A stretch of 64,000 nt of DNA. Origin: Prochlorococcus sp. AG-355-J23. GTDB lineage: Bacteria; Cyanobacteriota; Cyanobacteriia; PCC-6307; Cyanobiaceae. A program made the position numbers and the translations under genes. The stretch lies in the NCBI GenBank assembly GCA_003278705.1, contig QCDR01000004.1:1-64000 (forward strand), read 5' to 3'. The notes below the pieces were generated by a model that worked only from the letters and a program-made list of their open reading frames with translations, searched no databases and was not told the DNA's origin. Within the stretch, counting starts at the first letter, position 1; each line of letters starts with the position of its first letter. Of the stretch, positions 50,049 to 57,848 are shown in pieces.

Positions 50049-50632
50049 ACTTTTATTGGTTTTTTATCTAACACCATATCAATTAAACCGTACTCAACAG
50101 CTTCGTTTGGGGACATATAAAAATCTCTATCAGTATCTTCTTTAATAGTGTCATAATCCTTTCCAGTTCTTTCTGATAATTCAGTATTTAGTCGTTCTTT
50201 TAAGAACAAAATTTCATCTGCTTGAATTCTAATATCGCTGGCTTGCCCTCTAGCACCTCCTAGTGGTTGATGAATCATTATTCTTGAATGTCTAAGGCTG
50301 CTTCTTTTACCTTTAGTACCTGCCGCAAGCAAAAATGCACCCATACTAGCTGCTAAGCCAACACAAACTGTATGAATGTCAGGCTTTACATGTTGCATTG
50401 TGTCAAAGATACCCAATCCGTCATATACGGATCCGCCAGGCGAATTTATGTACATATAAATGTCCTTATCTGGATCCTCTGCCTCGAGGAACAATAATTG
50501 AGCAACAATTCTATTAGCAGTTTCACTAGTAACTTGTTCTCCCAAAAAGATTATTCTCTCTCTTAATAGTCTCGAATAAATATCAAAGACTCTTTCACTA
50601 CCGCCCGATTCTTCTAAAACTAAAGGGATCAT
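50045..50632 (-). CDS. clpP: ATP-dependent Clp protease proteolytic subunit
   Basis: ClpP forms the barrel of the Clp protease. The 195-residue protein carries the catalytic Ser96 in [11 protein letters not shown] and His121 in [10 protein letters not shown], plus the Asp in the C-terminal half. It is full length, with [16 protein letters not shown] as the family signature. It converges on ftsH with a 4-nt overlap. The divergent neighbour is thf1, so the region between holds two promoters. Confidence 0.96.
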   Translation of the reverse strand: MIPLVLEESGGSERVFDIYSRLLRERIIFLGEQVTSETANRIVAQLLFLEAEDPDKDIYMYINSPGGSVYDGLGIFDTMQHVKPDIHTVCVGLAASMGAFLLAAGTKGKRSSLRHSRIMIHQPLGGARGQASDIRIQADEILFLKERLNTELSERTGKDYDTIKEDTDRDFYMSPNEAVEYGLIDMVLDKKPIKV

Positions 50633-50712
50633 AATAATATTTATCTGTTTATTAGATATTAACGATATTGAGTCAACATACGCTAACCTTATTAAGGTTT
50701 ACATATAAAAAA

Positions 50713-51324
50713 TTGAAAGAAAAATTGACTGTTTCAGATAGCAAAAAGTTATTTCATGAAAAATTTCCTTACGTCATTCCAGGTTTATATAAAAAAATTG
50801 TTGATGAAATGCTTGTCGAACTTAATCTTTTGAACCATCAAAATGAATTTACTCAAGATTATCTCTTTTGTGTCGGCCTCACCGAAACATACAAAGAATT
50901 AATGAAAGGATATCAACCTGAGAAACACTTAGATCTACTTTTTGAATCTTTATGCAGATCTACAAATTTTGAGGCCAAGGAAATTAATGAAATATCTAAA
51001 AAGTCTCAAAAAGAATTAAAGGATAAAACATCTAAAGATATTTTAAAATTATTAGTAGAAAAAAGTAATTCTAAACTTTATCCTTCAAGGATTTTGAACT
51101 TAGGGATATATATATTAATTTCAAACTCTCAAGATTTCAAAGAGAGCAATGAATCAGATAAAAATAAGATGACCTCTGATATTTTTGAGAAGTTAAGCTT
51201 ATCTGCTAATAAGGCAGAAAAAGATATTGGAATCTACAAAAGCAGCATATCAAAAATGGAACAAGCAAAAGAATTAATTGAAGAGCTCAGAATTAAGGAT
51301 AAGAAAAAAAACCAAAAAAAATAA
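50713..51324 (+). CDS. thf1: Thylakoid formation protein Thf1 (Psb29)
   Basis: Thf1/Psb29 supports photosystem II biogenesis and interacts with the FtsH protease. TVSDSKKLFHEKFPYVIPGLYKKIVDEMLVEL, then QDYLFCVGLTETYKELMKGYQPEK, matches the family. The C-terminus is a lysine-rich helix. The frame could start at TTG 50668, but the shorter TTG at 50713 matches the usual length and leaves more room for a promoter before clpP. Only the start is uncertain. Confidence 0.9.
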   Translation: MKEKLTVSDSKKLFHEKFPYVIPGLYKKIVDEMLVELNLLNHQNEFTQDYLFCVGLTETYKELMKGYQPEKHLDLLFESLCRSTNFEAKEINEISKKSQKELKDKTSKDILKLLVEKSNSKLYPSRILNLGIYILISNSQDFKESNESDKNKMTSDIFEKLSLSANKAEKDIGIYKSSISKMEQAKELIEELRIKDKKKNQKK

Positions 51325-51327
51325 TAA

Positions 51328-51468
51328 CTATTTTTTTAATCTTTTTTTATCTTTCCAAGAGACATAGGATATATAAATTACAGCTAATGTTATGAATATG
51401 AGCAAAACAAACGATGTTAAGATAAGAAATTTACTTAAATAGACTTCATAAGTTAAAAATGAAATCAT
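51328..51468 (-). CDS. 46-residue membrane protein overlapping petN
   Basis: An ATG at 51468 shares its last base with the petN stop (ATGA). The frame encodes 46 residues with one long hydrophobic helix (about residues 10-33, [24 protein letters not shown] is described here only as a hydrophobic stretch) and a basic tail (WKDKKRLKK). I do not recognise it. The size, topology and coupling are those of a small photosynthetic-complex subunit, possibly for cytochrome b6f. It converges on thf1 with 3 nt between stops. Confidence 0.65.
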
Positions 51469-51566
51469 ATGTCAATGGATCCATCTCCATTTCTTCCCCA
51501 AACAACCATCGCAATTGAAAAAGTAAAAATAGCAGCCAATGCAGCCCAGCCTATTTGAAAGATCAT
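51465..51566 (-). CDS. petN: Cytochrome b6f complex subunit PetN
   Basis: PetN is a single-helix subunit essential for cytochrome b6f stability. The 33-residue protein begins [14 protein letters not shown] and ends with [11 protein letters not shown], and the hydrophobic helix plus VVWGRNG match the family. It is too short for ordinary ORF thresholds. It is transcribed opposite to the DUF2103 gene and its stop overlaps the next ATG. The clpP-thf1-petN neighbourhood is all thylakoid-linked. Confidence 0.93.
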
Positions 51567-51682
51567 TAGAATTTAATAGTTTTTATAAATATAACAGAAC
51601 TTCAAAATTATTTAATCATTTTAAAGCTAAAGTTAATTTCTCAGAAATAAAATTTTCCCAATAGAATTGTAATAAAATTAAA

Positions 51683-51961
51683 TTGGGAAGATTAGTTCTA
51701 AATCATAGTACAAATATAGAAGGTCTTATTCCAATACTTCAAAAATTAGCACTGGAAAATAATATCAAGACAATAACTCCAGCAGTTATTTCAAGAGCCA
51801 GAGGAAGATCCTCTAGATTGATAATTAGATTGTCAGTGAAAACTATAAATGGATATAAAGCAATCGCAAGAAAGGGTAATACAGCTCAAGAAGTTTTTAT
51901 TTCAACAGAGTTAAGTAAAGATGAATTAAAAGAAATCATAGATCTTTATAATAAAAAGTAA
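51683..51961 (+). CDS. DUF2103 family protein
   Basis: The 92-residue protein matches DUF2103: MGRLVLNHSTNIEGLIPILQKLA, then TITPAVISRARGRSSRL, and TAQEVFISTELSKDEL. It is a small basic, soluble cyanobacterial protein. The role is unknown. The start is TTG at 51683. It is divergent from petN with 116 bases between, so it has its own promoter region. Confidence 0.88.
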   Translation: MGRLVLNHSTNIEGLIPILQKLALENNIKTITPAVISRARGRSSRLIIRLSVKTINGYKAIARKGNTAQEVFISTELSKDELKEIIDLYNKK

Positions 51962-52001
51962 TTAAATTAAAAGGTATTAGAAAATAGTTAGGAGAGAACA
52001 A

Positions 52002-52208
52002 ATGAAATTGGTATTAAATTTTTTTATGTTTTTCTTGGCCTTTTTTTCATTTAGTAATAAATCATTATCACTTACTGATTACCAAATAAAAAGATTTTGC
52101 GCAAAGGAGAAAAGAGTATCTTTATGTATCAAAAATTTACAGGAGAAAAGATCTGATCTCCAAAAAGGAAAGCTAATTGAAATACCTGTAACCCCTTACA
52201 AACGGTAA
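52002..52208 (+). CDS. Small secreted protein, unknown (68 aa)
   Basis: The protein has an N-terminal signal peptide (residues 1-23, ending in KSLSLTD) and a mature part with two cysteines (FCAKEKRVSLCIK) in a basic helix. A good Shine-Dalgarno (AGGAGAG at 51990) sits about 8 nt before the ATG, rare in this genome. I do not recognise the family. It starts the accessory region of small genes. Confidence 0.75.
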   Translation: MKLVLNFFMFFLAFFSFSNKSLSLTDYQIKRFCAKEKRVSLCIKNLQEKRSDLQKGKLIEIPVTPYKR

Positions 52209-52221
52209 TTAGAAATTGAAT

Positions 52222-52491
52222 TTAAATTTCAAATTCTGATTCAAAAAGATTTAATGCATTTTTATAGCTTGTGAGAAGTTCTTCAGAATTATCAGAAAAT
52301 CCTTGTCGTTCGTAATCTTCTTTTAATTCATCATATAAGTAAACCACTTTGTTAAAGGCGCTCATATATTCTTTTTGTATGTCTTCATCATCGATATCAT
52401 AGATTTTTGCCAGTACTAATTCGACATTTTTTTTTGATGAATATATTTTTCTCTCAAAATCTTTATTTAACTTCCTTCTTTTTTTTGCCAT
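52222..52491 (-). CDS. Small hypothetical protein (89 aa)
   Basis: The protein is acidic with a basic head (MAKKRRKLNKDFERK) and helical rest (YMSAFNKVVYLYDELKEDYE). No signal peptide or membrane segment. It converges with the preceding small secreted protein, 13 nt between stops. I do not recognise the family and give no function. Confidence 0.7.
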   Translation of the reverse strand: MAKKRRKLNKDFERKIYSSKKNVELVLAKIYDIDDEDIQKEYMSAFNKVVYLYDELKEDYERQGFSDNSEELLTSYKNALNLFESEFEI

Positions 52492-52619
52492 TTAAAATTT
52501 CTAAATACAGATTAACAATACTCAAATTCATAGATAAATTAAATTAAAACTTATAAAATAAAGATATAGTTTCCATATCAAAATAAAACCTCTATATTCC
52601 AAATAAATCATTGGATGAT

Positions 52620-53057
52620 ATGAATAAAAAAGAAACAACTAATCCTAAAGAACTGAAAAACCAAAACTATGAAGCCAAGAAAATGAATACTACCTCAAAC
52701 TTAAAGAAAAAGAAAGATAAGGAGCTTCCATGGTGGGTAGAGTTATTATTTGTTCAAATAGGATTACCAGATAAAATATTAATAAAAATATTGAAAGCCA
52801 AAAAAACATCAAAAGAATTTATTAAAAATGAAAAAAAATCAATAATAATATTTTTGTTTGTAATTACTACATTGGCATATTTTTATCCAGTTATTAAACA
52901 TGCAAAAAATAAATTAGATTGTGAAGCGATTGCTAAAAATTATTTTATTAAAAATAAAAATACAATCGGAATTAATAATAGAGAATTAAAAATGTTATCT
53001 ACAAATTTTTGTTATGGTGGCGAAGAAATCTATGAAATAGAAAATTTAAAAAATTAA
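52620..53057 (+). CDS. Unknown protein with one TM helix (145 aa)
   Basis: ATG at 52620 is preferred over TTG at 52611. The first 80 residues are lysine/asparagine-rich, with a PWWVELLFVQIGLPDKILIK stretch. A TM helix (SIIIFLFVITTLAYFYPVI) lies at about residues 79-97. The C-terminal part has two cysteines and is probably outside the cytoplasm. No family is recognised. The AT-rich composition is similar to the flanking genes. Confidence 0.7.
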   Translation: MNKKETTNPKELKNQNYEAKKMNTTSNLKKKKDKELPWWVELLFVQIGLPDKILIKILKAKKTSKEFIKNEKKSIIIFLFVITTLAYFYPVIKHAKNKLDCEAIAKNYFIKNKNTIGINNRELKMLSTNFCYGGEEIYEIENLKN

Positions 53058-53138
53058 ATTTTGAATTATTCTCTATAAATAAGCATCTCAATATTATGAT
53101 AGTAACTTTAAGTTTAATAAAGTTTAAATTTTATTCCT

Positions 53139-53315
53139 ATGAATGATATAAAACAAAAGAAAGAAAACGTAAAAATCCATTTAAAAGATTTGAGGCAAAA
53201 CTTAAAGAAAATGCATTTACAAGTTACTGAAGAATTAATATTACCTAAGCCAGGTGAGGTAAAAGACTTAATGGATAAAATGGATAAGCTATTAAAATTA
53301 ATAGAATCAAAATAA
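53139..53315 (+). CDS. Small coiled-coil protein (58 aa)
   Basis: An ATG opens 58 codons, too short for ordinary ORF thresholds. The protein is rich in Lys and Leu with an amphipathic pattern (NDIKQKKENVKIHLKDLRQN then LLKLIESK), suggesting a helical hairpin. It lies between the TM protein and the lipoprotein on the same strand, with 81 and 41-base spacers. Function unknown. Confidence 0.6.
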   Translation: MNDIKQKKENVKIHLKDLRQNLKKMHLQVTEELILPKPGEVKDLMDKMDKLLKLIESK

Positions 53316-53356
53316 ACTATAATTTAAATAATTTATAATCATCAATAGTTAAAAAA

Positions 53357-53707
53357 ATGAAAATAATAAAACAAGTTTCTATGTTAATACTAATCGCAAT
53401 TTTCTTAATTTCTTGTAGGACATCCACTAATAAAGAGTATCCCACAAATAATTTGGAAAAAAATATTGAGGATAAACCTAATTCAGAAAAGAAAAGAATG
53501 GAAATAAAGTTTTCTTGTGGCGAGGATGGTATTTCAGAATACTTAGATGATGGATGGAATATTTTAAAAGAAGAATCCCAAGAAAAAATTTGTACCTGGA
53601 AATCTGTTCCTGCCACAAAAGATTGCAATATGGAAAAAGATAAAGGATGTAAAATAACAAAGCCAGATAAAATAGGTGAAGAGAAAATTTATTTATTGGA
53701 AAAATAA
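53357..53707 (+). CDS. Small lipoprotein, unknown (116 aa)
   Basis: The protein has a type II signal peptide: hydrophobic residues 6-19 followed by the lipobox LISC with Cys20. The mature protein has four or more additional cysteines (KFSCGEDG, KICTWKS, KDCNMEK, KGCKITK), suggesting disulfide stabilisation in the periplasm. No family recognised. It is in the accessory block and followed 8 nt later by a 42-codon ORF. Confidence 0.75.
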   Translation: MKIIKQVSMLILIAIFLISCRTSTNKEYPTNNLEKNIEDKPNSEKKRMEIKFSCGEDGISEYLDDGWNILKEESQEKICTWKSVPATKDCNMEKDKGCKITKPDKIGEEKIYLLEK

Positions 53708-53715
53708 ATTTAATT

Positions 53716-53844
53716 TATGACTGCAAAATCAGAACACTTAGTTGATTTAATTTTTAAGAAATTAAAGACCTATAAGAAGAAAAAAATATTTTTAGAAAAA
53801 GAAAGTTTTAATAAATTTATTCTTTCACTTTTCAAAGAAAACTG
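53716..53844 (+). CDS. Tiny ORF, 42 codons (doubtful)
   Basis: The frame encodes a lysine/phenylalanine-rich peptide (MTAKSEHLVDLIFKKLKTYK then SLFKEN). It follows the lipoprotein by 8 nt in the same direction, so it could be co-translated. No motif is recognised, and AT-rich sequence makes short frames common by chance. Confidence 0.4.
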
Positions 53845-53903
53845 AATGCAGGACTTATTTAACTTAACTGCTATAGTTAAATAAATTTTTGATTAATAAA
53901 GAA

Positions 53904-53999
53904 ATGTATAGTTTTTCATCATTAACTTTTATTCTGTCAGTAATTTTTATCGTAAGTCTTTATTTTTTATTTAAGGTTACTTCTAGTACAAAGAATTAA
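53904..53999 (+). CDS. 31-residue one-TM peptide
   Basis: The peptide is one hydrophobic helix (about residues 7-24, SLTFILSVIFIVSLYFLF) with short polar ends (MYSFS, KVTSSTKN). The size is that of small photosystem or b6f subunits, but the sequence matches none that I recall. It sits between a 42-codon ORF and a minus-strand gene. Moderate support only. Confidence 0.45.
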   Translation: MYSFSSLTFILSVIFIVSLYFLFKVTSSTKN

Positions 54000-54019
54000 A
54001 AAATATTTTCACATCTCTC

Positions 54020-54202
54020 CTAGATGATCGGATCTTCTCTTAGTAGTAAAACCGTATGCTTATTTAAACCATCATTAATCCATTCTTTATATTCTTCTAG
54101 AACACACTTTTTATCAAAATTATCTAATAAATTAATTCTTTTTTTTGCATTGTCTAGTGCCACTTTAATACAGAATTTATAATCCTTGGAGTTTTCTTGC
54201 AT
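54020..54202 (-). CDS. Small hypothetical protein (60 aa)
   Basis: A soluble, charged protein (MQENSKDYKFCIKVALDNAK then KEWINDGLNKHTVLLL) with two cysteines. It resembles short helical proteins common in marine picocyanobacteria, but I do not recognise it. It converges with the tiny TM peptide 20 nt away. The 145-base spacer on its other side separates it from a divergent gene. Confidence 0.6.
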   Translation of the reverse strand: MQENSKDYKFCIKVALDNAKKRINLLDNFDKKCVLEEYKEWINDGLNKHTVLLLREDPII

Positions 54203-54347
54203 TTGTTTTTATTGAATCTTAGTAAAAATAATTTCTTATTCTGTATTGAAAATTACAATAATAAGCGTTGATTTAATAAGAGTATCAAGCAATACGGAAG
54301 AATTTTTAATATATTTAGGATAATAATTTTCTATTTATTATAATCCT

Positions 54348-54542
54348 ATGTCCTACGAAGCAGGCAGTAAAGAATGTAGACATTTAATTGAAGCCAAAGA
54401 AAGCCTTCTATCAACATTAGATGCGCTAAGTAACATACATTCGACCGATCTAATACAAATCCAAATTAAAGAAATTTACAATAAATTAGAACAGATGCAC
54501 GACAATAGAAAAAAAATAGAATCAGCTACAAATTATCTTTAG
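54348..54542 (+). CDS. Small helical hypothetical protein (64 aa)
   Basis: The protein has an ordered helical pattern (SKECRHLIEAKESLLSTLDA, LIQIQIKEIYNKLEQMHDN), suggesting a two-helix coiled coil. No signal peptide. A TATAAT hexamer ends four bases before the ATG, too near to serve as its promoter. Family unknown. It converges with the 65-residue gene at 54567. Confidence 0.65.
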   Translation: MSYEAGSKECRHLIEAKESLLSTLDALSNIHSTDLIQIQIKEIYNKLEQMHDNRKKIESATNYL

Positions 54543-54566
54543 TACAATCAATTTAACTGAAAGCTC

Positions 54567-54764
54567 TCAAAATTGGCTTTTTATCTTGGTTATTTTTTTT
54601 TCTGATAATAAATCCAATAAAGCATCAAGCTGAGCGAGTACTTCCTTTGCTTCATTAAGATCTGGCAACAAATCTTCTTTGATGAGCATTTGATGCATCT
54701 CTCTAAGCTCTAACCTTATATATCTAAGGTGAGAACAAACTTCCTCTCTCTTAGTTACACTCAT
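54567..54764 (-). CDS. Small helical hypothetical protein (65 aa)
   Basis: The protein reads as two amphipathic helices, REEVCSHLRYIRLELREMHQ and LNEAKEVLAQLDALLDLLSEKK. No motif names it. The composition is less lysine-rich than the surrounding proteins, which supports a real, conserved gene. It is divergent from the TM protein at 54901 with 136 bases between, and that gap has a palindrome. Confidence 0.7.
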   Translation of the reverse strand: MSVTKREEVCSHLRYIRLELREMHQMLIKEDLLPDLNEAKEVLAQLDALLDLLSEKKITKIKSQF

Positions 54765-54829
54765 ATTTCCTTTATATTCTTTACATTATACAATACGATC
54801 TTTTTTGACTCCCATATAAGTTTTGTCAA

Positions 54830-54848
54830 TTTGAAAAATTTTTTCAAA
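54830..54848. repeat. Palindrome in a divergent intergenic region
   Basis: Arms TTTGAAAAA and TTTTTCAAA around one T form a 19-base palindrome 53-71 bases before the ATG of the TM protein and about 66 before the divergent gene. It might be an operator shared by both. In AT-rich DNA such repeats also occur by chance. Confidence 0.35.
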
Positions 54849-54900
54849 CCCAATAACATATCAAAATCTTTTAAAGTCGAATTGTAGTAATATATCTTTC

Positions 54901-55074
54901 ATGAAAAAGAAAAAATCTAAAAAAAAACAAACTAATTCAAATTCCAAAGATCAAAAATTAGGTCAAACAAAAAATTCTGCGAAATTAGTACTTTTTGTTT
55001 TTGGGATAGGTCCAATTATTGGCATAATAATATTTTTATACAGTAAAGGATTTTTTAATTCGCCAACTATTTAA
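54901..55074 (+). CDS. Small one-TM protein with basic N-terminus (57 aa)
   Basis: An ATG opens 57 codons. The first 28 residues are lysine-, asparagine- and serine-rich (MKKKKSKKKQTNSNSKDQKL); the rest is one TM helix (about residues 28-48, with GIGPIIGIIIF). The arrangement predicts a cytoplasmic basic head. No family recognised. Too short for typical ORF calling. Confidence 0.6.
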   Translation: MKKKKSKKKQTNSNSKDQKLGQTKNSAKLVLFVFGIGPIIGIIIFLYSKGFFNSPTI

Positions 55075-55131
55075 ATCTTAAATATTTAAAATTGATTTTA
55101 AAATAATAAACTTTAAAAAATTTAAAAATAA

Positions 55132-55335
55132 TTATTGAAATTTTCTTAATGAAAATATCCTAAATTCTGCCATTTTTCTTGCATTTTCAGGATTAGATAT
55201 CAAAAAAGGGTGATCTGATAAAAGTTCTAATACCTTATCTATCTTTAATCGTATATCATCACAATCAACATTTTCCCATTCCTCATCAAATGACATTGCA
55301 AAGCTATCAGCATTATCATAAAGTTTATCTTTCAT
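55132..55335 (-). CDS. Small acidic hypothetical protein (67 aa)
   Basis: The protein is acidic (DSFAMSFDEEWENVDCDDIR) with a helical C-terminus (NARKMAEFRIFSLRKFQ). It has no signal peptide. Nothing names its family. It is divergent from the ribbon-helix-helix-like gene with a 229-base spacer holding a plausible promoter for that gene. Confidence 0.65.
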   Translation of the reverse strand: MKDKLYDNADSFAMSFDEEWENVDCDDIRLKIDKVLELLSDHPFLISNPENARKMAEFRIFSLRKFQ

Positions 55336-55525
55336 AATATTTGGAATTTAAATTTAGAAAATTGCAAAAATCAGAGCCAAACTGAAAAAGTAATTAGAAT
55401 AAGCATTTAAAACTTACCCCATAAGTATTTGAGAAATAACTTTGAATGATTGTCCTTTGAAATTATACTTTAATCTTACTATTTAAATTTTTACATAAGT
55501 GCTATTAATCAAAATCTGAGTTTAT

Positions 55526-55555
55526 TTGACAGAAGTGTTACAATATTGGCATATA
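55526..55555 (+). promoter_or_regulatory. Sigma70-type promoter for the RHH-like gene
   Basis: A consensus -35 TTGACA lies at 55526-55531. With an 18-base spacer the -10 would be CATATA at 55550-55555. Transcription would then start a few bases before the ATG at 55565, leaving an almost leaderless mRNA with no Shine-Dalgarno. This is one of the few full -35 matches in the window. Confidence 0.55.
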
Positions 55556-55564
55556 TAAAGACTT

Positions 55565-55933
55565 ATGGAACATAAAGTTAAAAGGATAGGATATCTTCCT
55601 AGAAAAAGAGTACTTGAAATTATTGATGAAATATCCAAGAGCGAATCTATAAGTAGATCTAAAGTAGTTGGAATATTAGTAGAGGAAGCATTAGATGCAA
55701 GAGGAATTGCGAATTTTGGATATAGTAATATCAGCAACTCAAATATATTCAAGTCGGATAATTTTAAAGATCTCCAAAATAAAAATGCCCACTTAAAAGA
55801 TGGGGAAGACGAATTTGTTGATGACAGTGGTTACACAGTTTCATCTCACAAAACTTTAGACCGCTCAATATCTTCTGCGGATATAGAATTGGCAAATAAA
55901 ATAAACGTTCTTAAGGAATCAGGATTAATATAA
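55565..55933 (+). CDS. Ribbon-helix-helix-like DNA-binding protein (tentative)
   Basis: The first 50 residues, KRIGYLPRKRVLEIIDEISKSES and ISRSKVVGILVEEALDARGI, have the strand-helix-helix pattern of CopG/RHH proteins. The C-terminal 70 residues are polar, low complexity and perhaps disordered. RHH proteins are dimeric repressors or plasmid/toxin-antitoxin components. No toxin gene is visible next door. Moderate confidence in the fold. Confidence 0.7.
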   Translation: MEHKVKRIGYLPRKRVLEIIDEISKSESISRSKVVGILVEEALDARGIANFGYSNISNSNIFKSDNFKDLQNKNAHLKDGEDEFVDDSGYTVSSHKTLDRSISSADIELANKINVLKESGLI

Positions 55934-56064
55934 CTTTTATTGAGTAATTACTTTATTTTTTAATGCATAATATTGGTTCATTGTTTATTCTTAGTCAAGA
56001 ATAATATTCTTTTTACATAATTCGAATATTAAATCCTTTCTAATATTAATTTTGTAATTTAAAA

Positions 56065-57384
56065 ATGAAAGATATTAAATGTCCTTCATGCGGCAAAACT
56101 TTCCGAATTGATCCCAGCAGCTTTGAAGAAATACTTCTTCAGATAAAAGACGAAGAATTTAATAAACAAATAAAAGAAAGACTTATCTTGGCTGAAGAAG
56201 ATAATAAAAAAGCTTTGGAAATTTTAAAACGTGAGTTAAAAATACAGTTAATAGAGCAAAATCGGATTAAAGAGTCTGAGATCCAAACTCTTGAGTCTAA
56301 ATTAAAAATAACTGAAGAAAAGAAAACAAATGCCCTTAATGATTTAAAAAATCAAGCAACAAATAAAATCAATTCATTGAATAATGAATTAATTAAGTTG
56401 AAAGACGAAATTAAAAACCAGTCTTTAATTTCAGAATTATCTTTAAAAAACAAAATTAGTGAAGCTGTTACTAATTTAGAAAAAGAAAACTCATCTTTAA
56501 CAAATTCCATTGAAAAGATGAAGCTTGAACATTCAATTAATGAAAAATTAATTGAAGAAAAGTTTAAAAGCAAAATTAGTGAAAGAGACCTGACTATTCA
56601 GGAGTTAAGAGAAATGAAATCTAGATTATCTACAAAGATGATAGGAGAAACATTAGAAATCCATTGCGAAACTCAATTTAATCTGAATCGTGCCTCTGCA
56701 TTTAAAAACTCATATTTCGAAAAGGATAATGATGCCACTTCAGGAAGTAAAGGTGACTATATATTTAGAGAATTTGATGAAAATAAAACCGAAGTAGTAT
56801 CAATAATGTTTGAGATGAAGAATGAAAGTTTAAATGGAACTAATAAAAGAAAAAACGAAGATTTTTTAAAAGAATTAGATAAAGATAGAAGACAAAAATC
56901 TTGTGAATATGCAGTTCTCGTATCCCTTCTAGAACCAGATAGTGAACTATATAATGCTGGCATAGTAGATGTTTCTCATAGATTCCCAAAAATGTATGTC
57001 ATAAGACCTCAATTTTTCTTGCCCATTATTTCTCTGCTAAGAAATGCATCTATGGAAACCTTAAAATACAAATCACAAATTGATTTAATGAAACGTGAGA
57101 ATTTTGACATAACTAGTTTTGAAAGTACTCTTGAGCAATTCAAAAATGCAGTTGGCAAAAATGTTTCACTTGCCCAGGATAGATTTAATGATGCAATTTC
57201 AGAAATTGATAAATCAATAACCCATTTACAAAAAACTAAAGAGGCTTTAGTTCTCTCAAAAAAACATCTTTTATCTGCAGACAGTAAATCTCAAGATTTA
57301 ACAGTAAAGAAATTAACTAGAAATAATCCAACCATGAAGAAGAAGTTTAATGAATTAAATAATTTTGAAGATGAAGTGGCCTAA
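56065..57384 (+). CDS. DUF2130 coiled-coil nuclease-like protein
   Basis: The 439-residue protein starts with a zinc-ribbon half (KCPSCGKTF; Cys6, Cys9) and a long coiled coil (about residues 35-190, many ELKIQL- and EKEN-type heptads). The DUF2130 domain follows. It carries a PD-(D/E)xK-like set: Asp231 in GDYIF, then Glu250 and Lys252 in FEMKNES. I infer a nuclease fold. The C-terminus is another helical coil. It precedes a DNA-repair cassette by less than 1 kb. Confidence 0.85.
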   Translation: MKDIKCPSCGKTFRIDPSSFEEILLQIKDEEFNKQIKERLILAEEDNKKALEILKRELKIQLIEQNRIKESEIQTLESKLKITEEKKTNALNDLKNQATNKINSLNNELIKLKDEIKNQSLISELSLKNKISEAVTNLEKENSSLTNSIEKMKLEHSINEKLIEEKFKSKISERDLTIQELREMKSRLSTKMIGETLEIHCETQFNLNRASAFKNSYFEKDNDATSGSKGDYIFREFDENKTEVVSIMFEMKNESLNGTNKRKNEDFLKELDKDRRQKSCEYAVLVSLLEPDSELYNAGIVDVSHRFPKMYVIRPQFFLPIISLLRNASMETLKYKSQIDLMKRENFDITSFESTLEQFKNAVGKNVSLAQDRFNDAISEIDKSITHLQKTKEALVLSKKHLLSADSKSQDLTVKKLTRNNPTMKKKFNELNNFEDEVA

Positions 57385-57482
57385 TAAAAAAAAGTTTTTA
57401 AAATTAATAATAATTAAAAATATATTTATTTTCTAACTTATAAATATACTATAAATAATAAATTTCATAGTAAAGAAAAATA

Positions 57483-57764
57483 ATGTCTATCAACACTCCT
57501 ATTTTCAGTATTGCCAAAGATCTTAATGTCGAAAGTAATAGAATATTATTAGCCTGCAAGAAACTTGGAATCAATGCAAAAGGTGCAACAAAAAGATTAA
57601 ATAAAGAAGAATTAGAAAAAATTAAAAGTTATTTTGAAACGGGCAAAAATGTGTCAGATGAAGTGATCAATTTAAATAAAGTTAAAACTAAAAGTAGTTC
57701 TAAAAAAATTGTAGAAAAGGTAAAGATAAAATATTTTGCTAACAGACTTATTCGTAAATCTTAA
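57483..57764 (+). CDS. Stand-alone IF2-N-like domain protein (93 aa)
   Basis: Residues 8-50 (SIAKDLNVESNRILLACKKL, INAKGATKRLNKEELEKIKSY) look like the N-terminal domain of translation initiation factor IF-2 (IF2_N). The remaining tail is basic (KTKSSSKKIVEKVKIKYFANR). In bacteria IF2_N is normally part of the full IF-2, so a free copy is unusual. It may bind RNA or the ribosome. It is preceded by about 100 AT-rich bases. Confidence 0.75.
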   Translation: MSINTPIFSIAKDLNVESNRILLACKKLGINAKGATKRLNKEELEKIKSYFETGKNVSDEVINLNKVKTKSSSKKIVEKVKIKYFANRLIRKS

Positions 57765-57848
57765 ATAAAAATTATTTTTTCTAATAACAAAAAAGAATAA
57801 GCCACAGAAGAAAAAAATAATAATTTATCATAAGTAAAAATACTTAAA

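Noticed and set aside
54339..54344. TATAAT as promoter for the 64-aa gene
   Set aside because: It ends four bases before the ATG, so transcription would begin inside the coding sequence.
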